DNA of 64,000 nucleotides from Crocinitomicaceae bacterium. GTDB lineage: Bacteria; Bacteroidota; Bacteroidia; Flavobacteriales_D; Crocinitomicaceae. The translations under genes were made by a program, and so were the position numbers. Below are positions 8,070 through 16,437 of the stretch, one piece after another; within the stretch, counting starts at the first letter, position 1; each line of letters begins with the position of its first letter. The stretch is from NCBI GenBank assembly GCA_030833845.1, contig JAURGK010000002.1:91273-155272 (forward strand). Reading direction: 5' to 3'. The notes under the pieces were generated by a model. That model saw only the letters and a program-made list of their open reading frames with translations. It was not told the DNA's origin and ran no database searches.

Positions 8070-10292
8070 ATGATGCGCACCTTATTTTTTATAATATTTT
8101 GTTCGATATTTCAATTTTCTTGGGCTCAGGGCATTGAAATGGGCCCCGTAATGCGCAACTACTCCCTGGGTAATTCAGCGCAAAAATTAAAATCGGGCAC
8201 AGCATCCATTGACAGTACTTTTTATTACACTTCCGATACACTTAATTTGCCTTTTTTTGACGAGTTTTCTACCGATAAGTTTCAAAAATACACAGCCCAA
8301 TTCAATGATCCAGGAGTGAGTTCTGCGGTATTTTATCAATTGCTAGATCCGAACACCTTACAAGCCTTAGATCCAGTTTTCACTTATACAGATCAAGCAA
8401 CCTTTCGTCGCATCTTTGATATCAATACAAATACTTATTTTGATTCAACCTTTGCAACCACATCTGTTAAAGTAGCTGATTTTTCGGCCTATCCACTGAG
8501 CTATCAAACCTTAAATCTTTACCCGCCCTATTACATTTATGATACCATTGGCATTCCGGATTTACCCGATACTGTTTGGGTCCAAAACCCGAGTTTTTAT
8601 CAAGATTCTGTGCGTATTTTCTTTTCAACACTCAACGATCCAGCTTCGCTTTGGCTCGATGATGATGCCTATTTAAACCGGCGCTTTGGCGTTTTGCCGC
8701 GTTCATTAGGAGTAGTTACTTTTGATGGTCTTAATTCCAAGGGGTATCCATATGCCATAGGCACTACGCTCACCAATACTGCCGATTATTTGCACTCCAA
8801 GCCTTTGGATTTAGCCGTATACAATGCTTCAGATTCCTTGTATTTTTCCTTTTTAGTTCAGTGCGAAGGATTTGGTGACACACCAGAACCAACAGACTCA
8901 TTGCGTTTGGAATTTTATGCCAAAGATTTAGATCAGTGGCAACAAGTCTGGTCTATAGGCGGCGATACCACAAGTCCTTTTAAAGTGGTGCATATCCCTA
9001 TTACGGCTGCCAAGTATTTCAAAAGAGGCTTTCAATTCCGCTTTAGCAATTATGGAGCCCTTTCCGGGGCACTTGATCATTTTCATATCGATTATGTACA
9101 TCTCAGAGCCCAATCTAACTTTGCAGATACACTGTTCAAAGATTTTGCCTGGGTATACCCCATCAACACCTTATTGCAAGATTACACGGCAGTGCCATGG
9201 GATCATTATAAAAACTCACCTAAGCCGTTTTGCGATGATTTCTCTATTACAATCCACAACGGCAGCCCTAGCCCTGAGAACAATCAGATTGCTGCCCAAT
9301 TCACGATAAATCAAGGCGGGACGCTCCAAAATCAATTCTCTATTGCCGGCAGTCTCTTGTCTAATGGTGATTTGAATTACCAGCCCAATACAACCTACAC
9401 CTCCTTTCACAACCTGAGCAGTCTTGGTTCCTTTGATACGAGTGCTGGCGCAAACCAACAAGTGTTTTTAGTTACAGGGCAAGTGAGTGCCCAATTTCCT
9501 AATCTTGATATCAACGATACCACTAGCTTCTACCAATCTTTCTATAATTTCTACAGCTACGATGACGGCAGTGCAGAAGCTGCTTTTGGCCCAACAGGAG
9601 TGCAGTCAAGGTTGGCCGTAGAATTCAATGCTTATGAGCCTGATTCCTTGGTCGGGGTGGCCTTTCATTTTGTGCCTTCAGTGACTGATGTGTCCAATAA
9701 ACTTTTTTTACTAAGTGTTTGGTCAAATCTAAACGGGCATCCAGGAGTTTTACTTTACGAAGACGAAGTATTTTTCCCAAGAACTCCCCAATATGCAGAT
9801 GACAGAGGCATCTTCATTCCATACTATTTTACCGATACTCAGAAAGTGAGTGTTCCAACTTCCTTCTTTGTCGGTTGGCGCCAGTTGGATGCCGAACGAT
9901 TAAATCTAGGACTAGACCGCAACATTGATCAATCGGATAAAATACAATACAGTGTAGATGGTGGCTTTACGTGGTATACCAGTCCATATGCAGGGTCTGC
10001 GATGCTTCATCCAATATTTTCCACTGCCTTAGATCCTAGTCTTGGTCTTTACTCATCCATAGATAAACCCTTGGTTTGGTCAGTGTATCCGAATCCGGCC
10101 TCTGGTTTGTTGCATGTCAATATGCCCGCATCTATGATGGGTAGCCGCATCGAACTGCGTGATCTATTTGGCAAGCTATGTGTCGAGCAGACTGATCCAA
10201 TTTTTGATGTGTCAAGCTTGCCAAATGGAGTATATTATCTGCAATGCCCAAATACCAATCTTCAGGTCATTAAATTAGTTATCAATCACTAA
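8070..10292 (+). CDS. exported protein with T9SS type A C-terminal sorting domain
   Basis: This 740-aa protein has a Sec signal peptide (MMRTLFFIIFCSIFQFSWAQ) and a C-terminal T9SS type A sorting domain of about 80 aa: WSVYPNPASGLLHVNMP, then IELRDLFGKL, then LPNGVYYLQC ending in KLVINH. The region between is beta-rich with many Asp, Tyr and Ser residues and no catalytic motif that I recognise. LPFFDEFSTDKF near residue 60 is a motif I have seen in other Bacteroidota secreted proteins. It is probably moved to the cell surface or medium by T9SS. It is sandwiched between the PASTA and rluD genes, with a TAATG stop/start overlap to the latter. Confidence 0.85.
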   Translation: MMRTLFFIIFCSIFQFSWAQGIEMGPVMRNYSLGNSAQKLKSGTASIDSTFYYTSDTLNLPFFDEFSTDKFQKYTAQFNDPGVSSAVFYQLLDPNTLQALDPVFTYTDQATFRRIFDINTNTYFDSTFATTSVKVADFSAYPLSYQTLNLYPPYYIYDTIGIPDLPDTVWVQNPSFYQDSVRIFFSTLNDPASLWLDDDAYLNRRFGVLPRSLGVVTFDGLNSKGYPYAIGTTLTNTADYLHSKPLDLAVYNASDSLYFSFLVQCEGFGDTPEPTDSLRLEFYAKDLDQWQQVWSIGGDTTSPFKVVHIPITAAKYFKRGFQFRFSNYGALSGALDHFHIDYVHLRAQSNFADTLFKDFAWVYPINTLLQDYTAVPWDHYKNSPKPFCDDFSITIHNGSPSPENNQIAAQFTINQGGTLQNQFSIAGSLLSNGDLNYQPNTTYTSFHNLSSLGSFDTSAGANQQVFLVTGQVSAQFPNLDINDTTSFYQSFYNFYSYDDGSAEAAFGPTGVQSRLAVEFNAYEPDSLVGVAFHFVPSVTDVSNKLFLLSVWSNLNGHPGVLLYEDEVFFPRTPQYADDRGIFIPYYFTDTQKVSVPTSFFVGWRQLDAERLNLGLDRNIDQSDKIQYSVDGGFTWYTSPYAGSAMLHPIFSTALDPSLGLYSSIDKPLVWSVYPNPASGLLHVNMPASMMGSRIELRDLFGKLCVEQTDPIFDVSSLPNGVYYLQCPNTNLQVIKLVINH

Positions 10293-11329
10293 TGATCCAC
10301 AATCAAGATATTGAGCAAGAAGCCGAAGAGGCAGATTTATTTGAACATTATCGATTCAAAGCTGACGCAGGCCAGGAGGTAGTGCGTATAGATAAGTTTT
10401 TAATGGATCGCATGGCTGATACCTCTAGAAATAAAATTCAGGTTGCGGCAAAAAATGGCAACATTCATGTCAATGGTCAGGCGGTAAAGCAGAACTATCG
10501 GGTAAAGCCTGGCGATGAGATCGCCATTGTATTGCCATATCCAGTGCGTGAAATAGAACTCATCGCTCAAAATATTCCCATTGAAGTTGCCTACGAAGAC
10601 AACGAATTATTGGTCGTCAACAAGCCTGCCAATATGGTGGTACACCCGGGCTACGGCAACTATTCTGGAACGCTCGTGAATGCTTTGGTTTATCATTTTG
10701 ATCAATTACCTACGCGGCCCAAGGATTATTTTGGCAGGCCAGGTCTTGTTCACCGAATCGATAAACATACCACTGGACTACTTGTCATTGCCAAAACTGA
10801 ACAAGCGCTCAACGACCTTGCCAAACAGTTTTTTGAACGAACCACCCAAAGGCATTACTACGCTTTGGTTTGGGGAGATATCAGCGAAGATGGCACCATT
10901 ACGGGTCATATAGGCCGCTCACTAAAAAACCGCAAAGTAATGACGGTATTTCCGGATGGCGAGTATGGGAAACCTGCCATCACTCATTATAAAGTTTTAG
11001 AACGTTTTGGATACGTTACATTAGTGGAGTGTAAGTTGGAGACGGGCCGTACACATCAAATCAGGGCACACATGCAGTATCTAGGGCACCCCTTGTTCAA
11101 TGATTTGGAATACGGTGGCAACCGGATCCTGAAAGGAACCAAAACAACTGCCTATGAGAGGTTCATGGCCAACAATTTTGAATTGCTCCCCGGGCAGGCC
11201 CTTCACGCCAAAACATTGGGTTTTGTTCAACCAATTTCGAAGCAATATTTGGAGTTTGATTCTAAGCTCCCAGAAGGCTTTGAGCGCTTATTGGAGCGTT
11301 GGCGCACCTATTGTTCGGATTTTAAATAA
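10292..11329 (+). CDS. rluD: RluA/RluD family 23S rRNA pseudouridine synthase
   Basis: The 345-aa length and layout match RluD. The S4 RNA-binding domain lies at about residues 28-95 (VRIDKFLMDRMADTSRNKIQ), then the catalytic domain with the family motif PGLVHRIDKHTTGLLVIAKT, where the Asp is the nucleophile, and a conserved ETGRTHQIRAHMQYLGHPLF. RluD modifies helix 69 of 23S rRNA in E. coli; which family member this is cannot be settled from sequence alone, since RluA, RluC and RluD share these motifs. The ATG overlaps the stop of the preceding gene by one base (TAATG). Confidence 0.92.
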   Translation: MIHNQDIEQEAEEADLFEHYRFKADAGQEVVRIDKFLMDRMADTSRNKIQVAAKNGNIHVNGQAVKQNYRVKPGDEIAIVLPYPVREIELIAQNIPIEVAYEDNELLVVNKPANMVVHPGYGNYSGTLVNALVYHFDQLPTRPKDYFGRPGLVHRIDKHTTGLLVIAKTEQALNDLAKQFFERTTQRHYYALVWGDISEDGTITGHIGRSLKNRKVMTVFPDGEYGKPAITHYKVLERFGYVTLVECKLETGRTHQIRAHMQYLGHPLFNDLEYGGNRILKGTKTTAYERFMANNFELLPGQALHAKTLGFVQPISKQYLEFDSKLPEGFERLLERWRTYCSDFK

Positions 11330-11337
11330 AAATTCTC

Positions 11338-11345
11338 TATTTTTG
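11338..11345 (+). promoter_or_regulatory. candidate -7 box of the OmpA-family gene
   Basis: TATTTTTG matches TAnnTTTG 37 nt before the ATG. A TTG at 24 nt upstream is farther than the usual spacing, so support is moderate. Confidence 0.4.
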
Positions 11346-11382
11346 CTTTCCTTGGTATAGTATCAAGCTTAAACTACGCTTT

Positions 11383-13521
11383 ATGAAACAATTATTCATT
11401 GCCGCAATCTTAACCCTTTTCACCGCTGCAATTGCCCAAGGGCAAACGGCTCCAGACCCAAAATTTGTGCGTCAAGCAAATGAAGTATTTAGATCCGGCA
11501 ATTATTTTGAAGCCATCAATATCTGTCAAGATGCCTATAAAAAATTAGGAGCAAGAGGCTCTTTACGTCAAAAAGGCGATATGGCCTATAAAATTGCTGA
11601 ATCTTACCGTGCGCTAGAAATTTACGACAAAGCAAACGATTGGTATGGCACCTGTATTGAATTGAAATATTTCGATGTGGTTCCAGAAGTTTATTACTAC
11701 AAAGGCGACATGCTGCGCATGATGAAAGATTTCGACAATGCGATTAAAAGCTACCGTGAGTTCAAAAGAATTGCACCTAAATCTCGCACCAAAGAAGCAG
11801 ATGATGCGATCATGGCCTGTGAGAAATACAAAGATTTCGATGATTTTGAAACTTCGCGTTTGATTGTAAAGCCCGAAGTTAAAATCAATACCAAGCAAAT
11901 GGATATGGCGCCTTCTTTTATGGATAAAAAGGGAAAGGTGATTGTATTTAGTTCCTCTCGCGATGAAAGTACTGGCGAAAAAAGAGATCCAATTTCAGGC
12001 GAAAAATACATGGATTTGTATATTGCTGAATACGATGTAAACGGCAATCCAACGAATGTAAAGTCTCTTGATACCCGAGGGGTCATCAATACAACACAAA
12101 ATGAAGGGTCGGCGGTATTTGATGCAAAACGCAAGAACATTTATTTCACGCGTTGTCCCAATGCGGAAAAAATGAACTTAGGTTGTGAGATTTGGACTGC
12201 AACAATCAGTGGAGAAGATTTCGATGATCCTAAAAAAATTACACTAACTGTGTCTGACACCATTTCTGTTGGCCATCCATGTTTATCTCCAGATGATCAA
12301 ATGCTCATTTTTGCTTCAGACATGAAGCAGAGCCCTAATGGTGAAAAATCTTTTGGCGGCAGAGATTTGTGGTACGTTACTTTTGACAAGCGTAACAAAG
12401 TATGGGATTCAGTACCGCACAACATGGGTGCGATGTTCAATACCGCTGGTAATGAACTTTTCCCGTCTATGGGCCCTAACGGAAAACTTTACTTTGCCTC
12501 CGACGGTCTTCCAGGAATTGGTGGCCTTGACATTTTTGTTGCCGATAAAGTAGGAGAAGAAAATAAATGGACTGGTGTAAAAAATTTGGGCTACCCATTC
12601 AATTCTCAGGGCAATGACTATGGCATGGCGGATTTTGACGGCAAATCGGGCTTTTTTACCTCTGAGCGCAAAACAACAAGCAACCAAGAGTACACTCCTG
12701 AAATTTGGAGTTTTACTACACCTCCAAATTTATTTGATTTGCGTGTTGCTGTTTATGAATCTGGTAAAAAATCTAAGAAATTGGCTGGAGCGAAGGTGTA
12801 TGTTACCGTTTCTGATGGCACAAGCTGGGAAGGTGTAACAGATTCGAAAGGTAAAATTATTTGGAAAGAACGCCCAGATAAAAAAGGCAGATACATTCTG
12901 ACAGGTAAAGAATATACCTTAAAAGCCGAAAAGGAAGGATATTACGAAGATAAAAAAGGCGCTCGTATTTCTACGGTTGGTCTTGATCAAAGTCAGAGTT
13001 TTCTCATTGAAATGCCATTGCTACCTGTAGGTGAAATTCGCACCCCTGAAGTGCGTTACGTATTTGATCAGTGGGTTTTCATTAATGATGCTTCTTGTAT
13101 GTCACTAGATTCACTCAAATTCCTTGACAGTATGCTCAAAGAGTATCCAAATGTAACCATCGACTTGTTCTCACATACCGATGCACGTGGTGGTGATAAC
13201 CGCAACCAAGTGCTTTCAGAAAATCGTGCGAAGGCGGTGTATAAGCATTTGGTAGAGAATTGTGGCATTGACCCACGCCGTATTCGTCCGGTTGGTCGTG
13301 GCGAAGCTGAGCCGGCAACTTGGGTGGATGAAACAGGTAAAACTGTTGTGCTCACCGAAGACTACATCAATCAATTCAAAGCGGATAAAGCAAAATATGA
13401 AATGCTCCATACGATCAATCGACGTACTACGGCAAAAATTACCAGTACAACTTTTGATCCGAAGACAGCTCCAGTTGCTGATCCTGAATACAGTAAGTTC
13501 AAACAACTTCCAAGATTATAA
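11383..13521 (+). CDS. PorE-like OmpA family protein (TPR, beta-propeller, CRD, OmpA)
   Basis: The 712-aa protein has a signal peptide (MKQLFIAAILTLFTAAIAQG) and four regions in order: TPR-like helices (about 25-150), PD40/WD40-type propeller repeats (about 165-430, e.g. MAPSFMDKKGKVIVFSSSRD), a carboxypeptidase-regulatory-like domain (about 455-530, LAGAKVYVTVSDGTSWEGVT), and a C-terminal OmpA peptidoglycan-binding domain (about 550-690) with LSENRAKAVYKHLVENCGID. This order is that of P. gingivalis PorE, a T9SS-associated periplasmic protein that binds peptidoglycan. PorE is a lipoprotein, while this one has no lipobox Cys, and Bacteroidota have many OmpA paralogues of this plan, so the PorE role is inference. 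It is followed by an intrinsic terminator. Confidence 0.85.
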   Translation: MKQLFIAAILTLFTAAIAQGQTAPDPKFVRQANEVFRSGNYFEAINICQDAYKKLGARGSLRQKGDMAYKIAESYRALEIYDKANDWYGTCIELKYFDVVPEVYYYKGDMLRMMKDFDNAIKSYREFKRIAPKSRTKEADDAIMACEKYKDFDDFETSRLIVKPEVKINTKQMDMAPSFMDKKGKVIVFSSSRDESTGEKRDPISGEKYMDLYIAEYDVNGNPTNVKSLDTRGVINTTQNEGSAVFDAKRKNIYFTRCPNAEKMNLGCEIWTATISGEDFDDPKKITLTVSDTISVGHPCLSPDDQMLIFASDMKQSPNGEKSFGGRDLWYVTFDKRNKVWDSVPHNMGAMFNTAGNELFPSMGPNGKLYFASDGLPGIGGLDIFVADKVGEENKWTGVKNLGYPFNSQGNDYGMADFDGKSGFFTSERKTTSNQEYTPEIWSFTTPPNLFDLRVAVYESGKKSKKLAGAKVYVTVSDGTSWEGVTDSKGKIIWKERPDKKGRYILTGKEYTLKAEKEGYYEDKKGARISTVGLDQSQSFLIEMPLLPVGEIRTPEVRYVFDQWVFINDASCMSLDSLKFLDSMLKEYPNVTIDLFSHTDARGGDNRNQVLSENRAKAVYKHLVENCGIDPRRIRPVGRGEAEPATWVDETGKTVVLTEDYINQFKADKAKYEMLHTINRRTTAKITSTTFDPKTAPVADPEYSKFKQLPRL

Positions 13522-13524
13522 TTG

Positions 13525-13549
13525 AAAGGCGTCGCAAGGCGCCTTTTTT
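13525..13549 (+). terminator. intrinsic terminator after the OmpA-family gene
   Basis: AAGGCG and CGCCTT form a 6-bp stem around an 8-nt loop, followed by six T. It sits 5 nt after the stop codon, in the right place to end the OmpA transcript before the PspC-like gene. Confidence 0.75.
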
Positions 13550-13558
13550 ATTTCGGAC

Positions 13559-13798
13559 ATGAGACGCTTATTACAGAAAATAATATTCTTTTTTGAACTT
13601 CAGTCTTTTGGAGTTTGCGAATGGTGGGCACGTAGATTAGGCATACGAACCAATAAAGTCAGATTGGGCTTCATTTATTTTAGTTTCATTGGTCTTGGAT
13701 CTCCGGTGCTGTTGTATTTGATCATGGCATGGATACTAGAACACAAGCATTATTTTAAATTCAAGTCAAAGCGCAAACAATCTATCTGGGATTTATGA
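13559..13798 (+). CDS. small PspC-like membrane protein
   Basis: The 79-aa protein matches the PspC domain pattern: FGVCEWWARRLGIRTNKVRL followed by one hydrophobic segment (LGFIYFSFIGLGSPVLLYLIMAWIL). PspC proteins sense or respond to inner-membrane stress in proteobacteria; in Bacteroidota this short stand-alone form is common and its role is not established. It overlaps the next gene (TTATGAGA contains both its TGA stop and the ATG of the reductase). The C-terminal tail is basic (KFKSKRKQ), consistent with a cytoplasmic end. Confidence 0.85.
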   Translation: MRRLLQKIIFFFELQSFGVCEWWARRLGIRTNKVRLGFIYFSFIGLGSPVLLYLIMAWILEHKHYFKFKSKRKQSIWDL

Positions 13799-14676
13799 GA
13801 ATATTGATTACCGGTAGCAATGGATTATTAGGCCAGAAAATCACAGCAATGTGTATGGCCAAAAAGCTGGAATTTTTAGCGACCTCCAGTGGCTTAAATC
13901 GTTTTTCTGTATGCCCAAAGGAGCGCTATCAAACCCTCGATATCACCGACGAACAAAACATCCAAGAGGTAATCAATCAATACAAGCCCACCCACCTTAT
14001 TCATACAGCGGCAATGACCAATGTGGATCATTGTGAATTGCATCCTGAAGCTTGTGATTTGGTGAATCGACAGTCTGTTCAGATGCTTGTCAAATATTGT
14101 ATTTTAAACCAAATTCATTTTCAATTACTTTCTACAGATTTTGTTTTTGATGGCCAAGATGGCCCCTACCGAGAGGAAGATCAAACCAAGCCCTTGAGTG
14201 TATATGCCCGCTCAAAAGTTGAAGCCGAAAATATTGTTCAACAGGCCAAAGGGCTGAGTTATTCGATTGTTCGTACGATTATAGTTTATGGCAAGGGCGA
14301 AAACCTTTCAAGGTCTAATTTAATTTTATGGGTAAAATCAGCGCTCGAAAAGCAAGAGCCCATGCAAATTATTGACGACCAATTCAGGGCGCCCACTTGG
14401 GCCAATGATTTGGCTTGGGCATGTTTGCGCATATGTCAGCTAAATGAAAGTGGTATTTTTCATATTTCGGGACCCGAAACTTTCTCCATATATGAGATAG
14501 TAAAGCGCATAGCAGCTTATTATAAATTGCCGCTAAATAATGTGAAAAAACTGAGTAGCCAAGAATTACAACAACCAGCCAAAAGACCTCCGCGCACAGG
14601 TTTTATCTTGGACAAAGCACGAATAAGGCTAGGTTACGATCCAAAAACCCTCGAACAAACACTCTCTGAACTATAA
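13795..14676 (+). CDS. RmlD-like dTDP-4-dehydrorhamnose reductase family SDR
   Basis: This 293-aa NAD(P)-dependent extended SDR starts directly with the Rossmann motif MRILITGSNGLLGQK (GxxGxxG) and has the catalytic YARSK (YxxxK) after the STDFVFDG segment, the usual RmlD-type pattern. RmlD performs the last step of dTDP-L-rhamnose synthesis, but the other rml genes are absent here. Many Bacteroidota have such a lone reductase, so substrate assignment is open. It overlaps the PspC-like gene by 4 nt. Confidence 0.85.
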   Translation: MRILITGSNGLLGQKITAMCMAKKLEFLATSSGLNRFSVCPKERYQTLDITDEQNIQEVINQYKPTHLIHTAAMTNVDHCELHPEACDLVNRQSVQMLVKYCILNQIHFQLLSTDFVFDGQDGPYREEDQTKPLSVYARSKVEAENIVQQAKGLSYSIVRTIIVYGKGENLSRSNLILWVKSALEKQEPMQIIDDQFRAPTWANDLAWACLRICQLNESGIFHISGPETFSIYEIVKRIAAYYKLPLNNVKKLSSQELQQPAKRPPRTGFILDKARIRLGYDPKTLEQTLSEL

Positions 14677-14677
14677 G

Positions 14678-14685
14678 TAAATTTG
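14678..14685 (+). promoter_or_regulatory. candidate -7 box upstream of the NSS transporter
   Basis: TAAATTTG fits TAnnTTTG, 30 nt before the transporter ATG and just after the reductase stop codon. No TTG is seen at the right spacing, so this is tentative. Confidence 0.3.
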
Positions 14686-14715
14686 AGATAAATGCTTAAA
14701 TTAGTTGATTAAGTT

Positions 14716-16224
14716 ATGACAAATCAAACTAGCAACGGTTGGGGCTCGCGTATTGGCCTCATATTAGCAATGGCAGGAAATGCTGTTGGTCTTGGAAATT
14801 TCTTACGTTTTCCTGCTCAGGCAATCGAAAATGGCGGTGGTGCATTTATCATTCCGTATTTGGTTTGCTTTTTACTCATGGGCTTACCTCTATTATTCGT
14901 AGAGTGGGGCATGGGCCGTTATGGCGGAAGGCATGGACAGCATTCTACACCCTTTATTTTTGATGCCTTAGGAAAGGCTCCATATTGGAAATACTTTGGT
15001 GTATTTGGCATCTTTACCAATATTGCGGTAGCAGCGTTTTATTGTTATTTAGAGTCCTGGGCCTTGTCTTGGGCCTACCATTCGGTTGCTGGCACCTTTG
15101 ACGGCATGACTCAAATTCAACTCAAAGATTTTTTCACCAATTACATCGAACTTGGAAGTAATCAACCGGTTGTCTTTTGGATGATCTGTATCTTGATCAA
15201 TACGTTCATACTTTCAAGAGGAATCAGTGGGGGTGTTGAAAAAGTGGCAAAAATTGGTATGCCTTTATTGCTTCTATTTGGACTCATTTTGGCCATCACA
15301 GGTATTACTTTGGAAGCTAAACCTGGCGGCGCGATCAATGATGGCCTGGTAGGATTGAATTATTTATGGTCACCGGATTTTTCTTCGATTTGGAGCTTTA
15401 AGGTTTGGGTCGCTGCAGCAGGTCAAATCTTTTTTACCTTGTCTTTAGGAATGGGAAGTATTCATTGTTATGCTTCGTATCTGAATGCCAAAGAGGATGT
15501 TGCATTAAATGCCATGACTGCCGGCTGGATGAATGAATTTGTTGAGGTAGTTTTAGGTTCTGCAATTATTATTCCAATATCCGTTGGGTTTTTGGGCATC
15601 GAAACTATTTCCGAAATGGTTTCTGGAGGATCCGGCCTGGGTATAGGTTTTGCTGTATTACCCCAACTCTTTGGCACCTGGGGTTGGTTTGGCACTCTGT
15701 CTGGCCTCATGTGGTTTGGCCTATTATTTTTTGCAGGGATCACCTCCTCTATGGCGATGGGCACACCACTTATGGGTTTTATGTCAGACAATTTCGGCTG
15801 GAAGTCTAAAAATGGCGCCTACTTATTTGGCGCTTTGATTCTAATTTTTGGTATTCCAACGGTACTTTCTCAAGACGCCTTTAATGAGTATGATTATTGG
15901 GCTGGAACGGTATCCTTGGTTGTATTTGCGATGGTTGAAATTGTTCTATTTGCATGGGTCATTGGAATTGATTCTGCTTGGGATGAGATCACGCGAGGAG
16001 CAGACATTAAGGTGCCGCTGATTTTTAAATACATTATCAAATTCGTTTCGCCTGTTTTCCTAATTGTCGTTTTTGTAGGTGCCTTGCCTGACATCATTAA
16101 AAATGCAACAGCTGAAACTTCTTTCTATGGATGGCTAGGAAGAGGCATGCTCCTTTTTCTTTTTGTAGCTATAGGCATTTTGGTGTCTGTTGCTAAGCGC
16201 AAACAATTAAATTCAATCAAATGA
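14716..16224 (+). CDS. sodium-dependent transporter, NSS/SNF family
   Basis: The 502-aa protein has about 12 hydrophobic helices and the NSS signature in TM1, GNAVGLGNFLRFPAQAIENG, with the unwound Gly-rich region that binds Na+ and substrate in LeuT. The family imports amino acids or related compounds with Na+. A small-subunit gene of the MetS type overlaps its stop codon by 4 nt, pointing to methionine/alanine-type importers (MetP/MetS) as the nearest known analogue. The exact substrate cannot be read from sequence. Confidence 0.95.
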   Translation: MTNQTSNGWGSRIGLILAMAGNAVGLGNFLRFPAQAIENGGGAFIIPYLVCFLLMGLPLLFVEWGMGRYGGRHGQHSTPFIFDALGKAPYWKYFGVFGIFTNIAVAAFYCYLESWALSWAYHSVAGTFDGMTQIQLKDFFTNYIELGSNQPVVFWMICILINTFILSRGISGGVEKVAKIGMPLLLLFGLILAITGITLEAKPGGAINDGLVGLNYLWSPDFSSIWSFKVWVAAAGQIFFTLSLGMGSIHCYASYLNAKEDVALNAMTAGWMNEFVEVVLGSAIIIPISVGFLGIETISEMVSGGSGLGIGFAVLPQLFGTWGWFGTLSGLMWFGLLFFAGITSSMAMGTPLMGFMSDNFGWKSKNGAYLFGALILIFGIPTVLSQDAFNEYDYWAGTVSLVVFAMVEIVLFAWVIGIDSAWDEITRGADIKVPLIFKYIIKFVSPVFLIVVFVGALPDIIKNATAETSFYGWLGRGMLLFLFVAIGILVSVAKRKQLNSIK

Positions 16225-16358
16225 GTACAGGTGCCTTAGTTCTTATGACTTCAGTTTGGTCTATTGTTATTCTCGTTACGGGATATTTCTTTTATCGCAT
16301 CTTAACGATTCCAAAACACCAAGAGCCAGATTCCTTCTCTGACAACGACGATCAATAG
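16221..16358 (+). CDS. MetS-like small subunit of the NSS transporter (45 aa, absent from ORF track)
   Basis: This ORF is below the track's length cut-off. It encodes MSTGALVLMTSVWSIVILVT, continuing as one membrane helix to GYFFYRIL, then a short acidic tail ending SFSDNDDQ. Its ATG lies in the ATGA overlap with the transporter stop, so it is almost certainly translated by coupling. Length, single helix, the N-terminal M-S-T-x-A pattern and position directly after an NSS transporter match the MaAIMP small-subunit family, whose founding member MetS is needed for methionine uptake by MetP in Corynebacterium. I infer a stabilising or gating partner of the transporter. Confidence 0.85.
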   Translation: MSTGALVLMTSVWSIVILVTGYFFYRILTIPKHQEPDSFSDNDDQ

Positions 16359-16437
16359 GTATAAATACCTAAAGGTTTTTGGATAAAAACCGCCTCTTGC
16401 AATAAGTTTTTAGGCGAAGCGTTCATTCGTGAATGAA
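16356..16437 (+). other. cluster of inverted repeats between the metS-like and HhH genes
   Basis: Four successive inverted repeats fill this spacer: TAGGTAT-AA-ATACCTA (16356-16371), GGTTTTT-GGAT-AAAAACC (16374-16391), CGCCT...AGGCG (16391-16416) and TTCATTC-GT-GAATGAA (16422-16437). The last one contains the ATG of the HhH gene. None is followed by a long T-run, so they are not typical terminators. Confidence 0.5.

Noticed and set aside
13068-13525. Several overlapping ORFs of 60-96 aa in the OmpA 3' region
   Set aside because: All are shadows of the OmpA domain in other frames and strands; none has a start context or a recognisable domain.
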